From: Cryptomeria japonica | Lineage: Eukaryota > Streptophyta > Pinopsida > Cupressales > Cupressaceae | NCBI RefSeq assembly: GCF_030272615.1 | Contig: NC_081405.1 | Location: forward strand, 653,814,920 to 653,878,919 | Direction of reading: 5' to 3' | DNA: 64,000 nt | Shown here: positions 57,790-64,000 of the stretch, in pieces | Layout: each line of letters starts with the position of its first letter | Numbering within the stretch: position 1 is the stretch's first letter | Program-made: the position numbers and the translations under genes | The notes under the pieces: generated by a model | Told to the model about the DNA's origin: nothing | Database searches by the model: none | Seen by the model: only the letters and a program-made list of their open reading frames with translations

Positions 57790-60224
57790 TCCAGATCCAA
57801 TCCAGGCATATCAGCATATGACCAGGCAAAGTTGATTTGTTGTTCTTTGAAGAAACTTATGAATTTCGACCTTTCGGACTCTGTCAATGATTGAGCTAGG
57901 AATATGTTGTGTGGAACCTCTTCTGTACCAATGTTTGTTTTAATAGTCTCCTCTACCAACATGGATGACTTTTCCTCATATGATGCTGGGAGAATGTCGA
58001 GCCTTCCATCTTTGGGTGCCTCAGAGAGGTTTTCGCCCTCAGATACGTCCTTTCTTTTTACTTTTTTGGGGTCAAACAGTGCCACATTGTGGTTTTCGCC
58101 ATAAGACCCTTGATTTGTTCTTATTTTCACATTTTTGCGACTGGAAGGTCCGACACCCTCACCAAAATATGCCACGCTATTGAGTTCTATAGTGTATCCT
58201 GCTTTATGGTCTCTAGGGGGAAGATCATCTTGTATGCCCAGATAGTTGATAAAAGCTTCATCATTTTGGAATGTATCAAACTTTGCAGGTCCTTCATGAT
58301 CCCAGTCAATGAGTTGGTGGTGAAAAAGGGGAAGGTCGTTAATGTCTTCAAAGTTAGGGGAGCTAAGAGTGAAGATGTGGTTATATTCGAGTATGTCAAG
58401 GTAATTATCAAGGTCATCAATGGCACTCTCCTCATCAGTCTCGATCACGAGCGAATCCAAATTATCATCACTAGTAGCGCACTCCGGGATAGGTGTTCTC
58501 ATCCTATGTGATTTCAACCTAGAACCTTGAGACAAGGACTGTGTGGAATCCTCCTGGGTTGTTTCTTGACCAACTCTGAACTTGTTATAAAATTCCTCTT
58601 CTTCTGTGGGTTCATCTGGCTCTCTGAATGTCTCGATGAGCTCGTAGTCACTAGAAGACTTGTCTGAACCCCATTCCCATTTGTTGGAATCTGTGGAATA
58701 GCGATCCTCTTGTTGCATTTTGGCAGCTTTGATTTGTAAGGCTTCTTCTGTCCTTTTGGCGTGGACCTTGGAAGTTAAGAAACCAAGTCCTTTCGAGCGT
58801 TCCTTTTTGAAAGTCAATTCAGGTTGTAAAGGTTCAATGATACCTTCCTTTCGTAACCCCAGAGGGCTTTTTCCATCATACCCGAATTTTTGCAGAATTT
58901 TGAAGCCTTTGCCATATTTCTCACATGGTAGGTTAATGTGGTCTTGTGTTTCCTCTTCATTGTCCCTGAAAAGCATTTTATATATATCTTCCTCTTCTAG
59001 TTCACCCCATCTTTGAAAGGTAGTAGGGTCCCATTTGAGCATCATGATGGATACTTGCTTGTTAGGATGTGGTCTTCCATAATCTTTTGGGGAATTCATG
59101 ACTTGTCGTAAGTACATGGTTTGATTGAAAGTATATTCCCCTATGCCTTTGTCCTGAAACTTGCCTTTAAGCTCACTTTGTTTTGAGGTCGAGGGTTTTA
59201 ATGACTCAGGATCAATGTATGCCGATGAAGGAACAGCCTCCCGATTACTAGGAATGATGGTCTCAGTCTTTGATTTCAGGTTATTGCAATATATGAATGG
59301 ATTAGGATCACCGTTAACCGTTACTTCCACTCCATTATGAGGAAACTTAATGCATTGGTGATATGTGGATGGGACTGCCCTCATTTCATGAATCCAAGGA
59401 TGTCCTAGCAAAATGTTATAAGTAAGATTTAAATCCAAGACTTGACAAACCACATCCTTTGTAACTGGCCCAACTCTGAGAGGTAAGGTGACTGTGCCCT
59501 TGGATAAACACTCTTCGTCATCATATGCCTTAATGGTGATTTGATTTGTGGAATTCACAGCTTTATCAGAATATCCCAATTGTTTAATAGTGCTTAATGT
59601 GTAGATGTTTAGACCTGCTCCTCCATCTATCAAGACTCTTTTTATTCGATGTTTGTGTATGAAGGCTTCAATGTGCAATGGTGCATTATGTGGCTGACTT
59701 ATGGAGGCGTCATTGGCTTCTGTGAAAGTAAGTGAATGTGGAATGGAAAGGTATCCCACCATGGCTTGAAACTGGTCCATGTTTAGATTAGTAGGAACGG
59801 TAGTATCTCTCAGGATTTTGTCAAGAATAGCTTTATGTGTGGGAGATATGCGTAATAGTACAAGGATGGAAATGAGTGCGGGTGTCTTCCCTAGTTGTTC
59901 TACAAGGTCATACTCAGGTTTGGTTGATGAAGAAGCGGTGTTCTTGGCTGGAGCACCTTGCAAAGTGATTTTACCTCGACGAGTTGTAACATTACATTCA
60001 GAGGTAGGTTCCGAAGAAGATCCAACACCTTTTAGGACAATTCTGGGTCTCTGGGTAGAATTCTCAGACATTTTGTCCTTGATGATAATGGTAGAGACAT
60101 AATTGTCCATCGAGATGTGATTGATGGTTGAATCATAGTTGTAAGATGCTCTGGTATAGTTAGTTTGATCCTCTGTGGCTTTAGCTTTTCCCTTGTCATG
60201 TTTTGGGAATGGTTCCTTAAACAT
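57783..60224 (-). pseudogene. Gypsy-2 protease, G-patch and linker (813-codon open stretch)
   Basis: This is the longest open stretch in the window. It holds the aspartic protease RVLIDGGAGLNIYTLS (about 59595-59645), followed by LDLNLTYNILLGHPWIHEMRAVPSTYHQC. The G-patch YGKGFKILQKFGYDGKSPLGL is at about 58855-58920. An acidic linker with ENLSEAPKDGRLDI leads to NFAWSYADMPGLD just before RT. Protease and G-patch motifs are intact, unlike the neighbouring enzymes. The upstream end is joined to gag by a one-base deletion near 60235, and the downstream end to RT by another shift near 57785. The protease would release the mature enzymes; the G-patch may bind nucleic acid or RT. Confidence 0.92.
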
Positions 60225-62194
60225 CTCATGTTCTTGTTAGACGAATGTCCCTCAATCTCAATGTCACCTCTATCAATGAGATCTTGTATGATGTTCTTTA
60301 GTCGATGACAATTTCTTGTCTTATGACCCTTGCTCTTATGAAATTTACAATACTCATCATCATTCCACCAATTTGGTTTAACCTTTGGTTCATATGGAGG
60401 AAAATCTGGAATAGTGATTACCTTGTTTGCCACTAGCTTTTTGAAAACTGACTCAAGTGGTTCTCCCAATGGAGTGTACTTCCTTCATGATCTGGAAGTT
60501 GTTTGAGTATTCACCTGATTGTTTGTAGAACTTGATCTAGAAAAAATGAATTTGGGTCGCACTGTGTTGGCATCAACAACACCATCATTGACTGTGTTCT
60601 TGTTCTTATTCCAAAATCTTGGCTTGTCTTTTCCTTTAAAGTCATCTTCGTTTTCCTTGAATATCTTAATGATTCCTTGTTCAATTAGGACCTTTTCTAT
60701 TGCTAAGCCTTTTTCAATGATGTCCTTGAAGGTGGACAAACAAGCTTTCCTTAGATCATAGCCAATGTCTTTGTTAACATTTTGTGTGAACATTTCTACC
60801 ATTTGTTTTTGGGGAATTTCACAAGAGCATCTACTAGCTAGATTTCTCCATCTTTGTAAAAATGATGCAAAAGATTCTCCCTCTTTTTGCTTGGTGTTGT
60901 ACAAAGTAGTGACTGATATGTCTGTCTCTATATTGTAGGAGAAATGTTGAATAAACGCCTCTGCTAGGTCACCCCATGACTTAATGCCAGGTGGAAGTTG
61001 GGAGAACCATTCCATAGCCTGATCACCTAGGCTTTGTGGGAATAATCTCATCAAATATGTCTCTTCTGCTGCTACCTCAATGCAAGCTATGAAAAACTAT
61101 CTTATATGTGCCTTAGGATCCCCTTTTCCTCTATACTTATCAAATTTAGGCATCACAAAGTGTGTAGGAAAAGGAGGCATTGGAATGCTCTTGTCAAATG
61201 GATAAGGACATATGTCTCTCATTGTGTATGTTGGCTTTGGTGTATTTATGTCCTCCATTTTCTTTTGTAAGTCCCTAATTTGTTGTTTCAAACTGCTCTT
61301 AGGTGGAGATCGACTTCCATGACCATACCCCATGTTTGAGGCACCAATTGGAGGAGGAGCATGTTGCATATATGGATGATATTGATCATACACATGTTCA
61401 TATGGAGGAGGTCCGTAATGATGTTGTGTATGTGGACCACTTGGTATAGATTCATGTTGAGGAACACCATATCTATTTTGTGCATGTATACCATATTCTA
61501 CAGGCATGTCATGTTCTATTGTGTTGCCCCCAAATTTGACATGAGGTTTCCTTGTGTCCAGATTTTGAGCATTCCTTTGAATATCCCATTGCTTTGGTGG
61601 TTGATCCTTAGCATTGATATGTGATTGAGCATATTTTTCTCCATAAGACTTCCATAATGGTCTGCGAAGGTGAGTATCATATGTTTGACCATGTGTATGT
61701 GGGACCTCTAGTTTTTGAAGCAAAGCTGATGGTGATTCAGGTACCATGTGTGGTCCTCTATTTCCTCCACTATTAGGTCTCCTTTGATCCATGTTGGAGT
61801 GAGTTTGTTGCAAAGGTCGATTTTCCATTATTTGAGACATGTCAAAATCATGAGGTATCTTGGCTCCACTTTGTGCCATCATTTGTAAGAAGTATTGTCT
61901 ATCCCTCCTCATTATTTCCTCAACCAATCAATTGAAATGGGGATTCATAATGGATTCTTCCACATTTGCTAAATGTACTGAAAAGTTGTCCACATTGTCA
62001 TTTTGTGTAGCATTGTTGTTTATGGTGTCCATGTTCTCAACATTTGGAATGTTTCTATAGGCATCCATGTCAGGTAATGTAGTATGATCAGAATTGAAAA
62101 AGATATAGTTGTCATACTCATAAGAACTCATGTTTGCGGACTCTTGAGCCTGTTTAGTTTCTCTCCTAGATTTTTGAAGATGGGTTTCAACCAT
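60225..62194 (-). pseudogene. Gypsy-2 gag
   Basis: It starts at ATG 62192-62194 (MVETHLQKSRRETKQ), matching the Gypsy-1 gag start. The N-terminal half is rich in Pro, His, Tyr and Gln. The gag domain runs from about 61190 to 60640 (FDKYRGKGDPKAHIR, DQAMEWFSQLPPGIKSWGDLAEAF, RWRNLASR). The knuckle CKFHKSKGHKTRNC (about 60345) is a CHHC-type motif with all ligands present. Stops at about 61928 (TGA), 61094 (TAG) and 60482 (TGA) are in frame; the frame is lost by a one-base deletion near 60235. Confidence 0.92.
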
Positions 62195-64000
62195 GAACTA
62201 GGTATTGACCAAGATGTTTGAGACTAGATGAAAAATGGAAAGAGTATGGAAAACCAAGAGTTGGATGGAATGTAAATGAATCTAAGGTGTACTTGCAATG
62301 TCCAAAGTGTAAGACAAGGTATGTATGTAGTAGAGTAGGTGTGACTTCCAAAGAGAGGATAGTTTCTCTTGATGAGGTAAGTTGACCTTGACTCTAAGTA
62401 AGACCAAATGAGACCCAAAGGGAAGAAACCTTGATGAGGGACCACTTAGCAAAGTGTTGTTGTATGTAGTGTGTTGACAAAGTATGATGAGGACAAGCAA
62501 GTGACCTTTTGACTCAAGTTTAGACAATTGTGAATGTAAAGTGAGATGTAAAACAATGATGGACTTTGTGAGACCCAAGGACAGGTTGAATGCTAAGTGA
62601 AACCCTAGAGAAATGACCTAGGAAGCTCAAGAATTCTTAAACTGACTGGGTTTGCTTGCTGGACTGCAATGGTTTCTTCAATTCTGGACACAAACGTGCC
62701 TGTATACTTCACAGACATGGTTTCCCGACATAGACGCTACTCTGTTTAACACAGATGCGCTTCTGAGAATTTTTTGCCAAGTGCAGTGTTGATTTTGTGG
62801 ACACAGACACGTTTCTGCCCTTCACAGATGTGGCTAGACAACAAAGATGCTATTATGCCCGACACAAACGTGTTTCTGTAAATTTTGTGCAATTTTTCCA
62901 ATCTGTGAAGTTGTTTTGTTGTGACCAAATCTGACTGTTTGACTGTTTTTCGTGACAAGAGGACACAATGTTGCTGAGGAATCAATGTTTGCAAGTGTCT
63001 AGACTCAAAATGACTCCAAGAAAAGTGTGTTGTTTGATGTAAAAATGTTTTGCATAGACTTGAAGACACAAAAGACACAATGTTTTGTTGTTTGGTCTTG
63101 AATGTTTTGAATGTTTAACATAAGTCAAGCACAATTCTTATGGCTGGCCAAGACAATAGTTGTTGATCCCACATGGGGTTTTACCCCTGAGGCTATGCTA
63201 TTCAGAGCAGATACTTAGATGCTTGACCTCACTGGCTCCACCCTCGGCACTCACTTCTCGGGTCAGCCAAGCATCAGTCCCCACGAAAACTCCCTGTGGA
63301 AAACTTTGTATCTCTACTAAGAACCATATGTGTGTGGGCCGCTACCAGAGGTCCGACCTCCTGCCCCAACAACTAGAAGGATTTGGGCTTCTAAAACAAA
63401 ATGGTGCTAGTAAGGGCATCTGCTCGTGTGGCCATACATGCGGCACTTTCAGCTCTGTAAATACAAAAGGCTCCTAGTTGGTAGGGGTTATGCCCTACAA
63501 CTGATCAAATAAATTTGATCAAACAGGTTTATGGGGAGACATAGTGTCGGTATGAACTAATCAGCACACGTTATTCATAGTTTTCACCATGAATACATTT
63601 GTTTATAGTGGTTCGGAAGAGGTGGGTTTTCCTCGCTACCACTTGGGTCATTCTCTTCTCACTAGTAGTCCTAATGACCACACGGGAAGACAGGCCCTCT
63701 AAAGATTAAACAAAAAGAGCCTATTGCTCAAGACACAAAAGACAATGATTCAATTTTAGTGCACCAATTGAAGTGTTTGCTAGTCTATGAAAACAAGGCA
63801 CACAATAAAAATTCAAAAGACCCTTGCCAAGGACCTGCAACAAAGAGTTGTTAGTAGTTTGGATTGTTTGAAATAATCACCCCTTCCTGCAAGCACACAA
63901 GTTAGGTAAATTTTAAACCAAAAAGACTTTGTGAAAATAGGGGTCTTCGACCAAACGATTTAGCCTTCAAGACAAGCTGCACCACTTTTGTTAGCTAGAT
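62195..64000 (-). other. Gypsy-2 long untranslated leader
   Basis: These 1.8 kb upstream of the gag ATG, continuing past the window edge, have no convincing coding sequence. A degenerate repeat of the GTGTNTGTG/ACGTTTNTGT type (minus strand) fills 62690-62890. From about 63120 to 63700 it aligns with the Gypsy-1 leader, including TTAGAGGGCCTG, CTATAAACAAAT and the stem-loop at 63218-63275. Confidence 0.78.
63218..63275 (-). other. Conserved leader stem-loop, Gypsy-2 copy
   Basis: On the minus strand GATGCTTG pairs with CAAGCATC, and inside it GGCT pairs with AGCC, as in Gypsy-1. The loop keeps GAGAAGTGAGTGCC. Length 58 bases against 59 in Gypsy-1. Confidence 0.75.

Larger units (their letters stand above)
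49168..64000 (-). mobile_element. Gypsy-2, Tat-lineage Ty3/gypsy element with antisense PMD gene
   Basis: On the minus strand, from the right edge inwards: leader (62195-64000), gag, protease, G-patch, RT, two RNase H domains, integrase (ending 54670), a 1.7-kb spacer, a PMD gene on the opposite strand (50284-52973), polypurine tract and 3' LTR. The 5' LTR lies beyond 64000. It is the same family as Gypsy-1 by protein, leader and LTR termini (TGTAGACACC), though the LTR bodies differ. It carries two frameshifts, about eight stops and several lost catalytic residues. It interrupts Copia-E gag. Confidence 0.93.

Overview
The window is plant nuclear DNA from a large, transposon-rich genome. It contains Ty1/copia and Ty3/gypsy LTR retrotransposons with tRNA primer sites, a plant-type L1 LINE carrying a C-terminal RNase H, and a plant mobile domain (PMD) gene. 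The element density and nesting would suit a gymnosperm, but the species cannot be read from this sequence. I see no ordinary host gene, tRNA, rRNA or CRISPR array. Essentially all recognisable coding sequence belongs to mobile elements, and nearly all of it is broken.

Layout, left to right (element names are mine). 1-4862: Copia-A (-), from integrase to gag, then PBS and 5' LTR. It interrupts the RNase H of Copia-B (+), whose 3' end and 3' LTR run to about 6.9 kb. 6.9-8.5 kb: unassigned DNA, then a Ty3/gypsy primer site and gag start (Gypsy-F, +). 8519-11424: 3' LTR, RNase H and RT of Copia-C (-). 11425-24193: Copia-D (+), with its gag split by a complete gag-only element with giant LTRs (TR-GAG type, 12680-22825). 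24194-26075: an LTR-like sequence (G). 26076-44111: a LINE (-) whose 3' region holds an array of about 697-bp tandem units, itself split by Gypsy-1 (+, 27578-38973). 44112-49167: Copia-E (-). 49168-64000: Gypsy-2 (-), running off the right edge.

Gypsy-1 and Gypsy-2 belong to one family. They share a structured leader, gag, an aspartic protease, a G-patch, RT, a degenerate RNase H followed by a second RNase H, and integrase. This dual RNase H layout is characteristic of the plant Tat lineage. Gypsy-2 also carries, between integrase and the 3' LTR and on the opposite strand, a PMD gene with a phase-0 intron and a coiled-coil tail. That antisense, intron-bearing passenger gene is the most interesting object in the window.

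Three themes connect the elements. First, boundaries that open without closing imply nesting up to about seven deep. Second, decay is dominated by changes that look like cytosine deamination: CAG, CAA, CGA or TGG codons turned into stops, and catalytic Glu turned into Lys, often with no frameshift. Third, Gypsy-1 is cut inside its integrase at a short microhomology to the tandem array, which implies a deletion that also removed array sequence. Junctions were read by eye; edges of degraded elements may be off by tens of bases.
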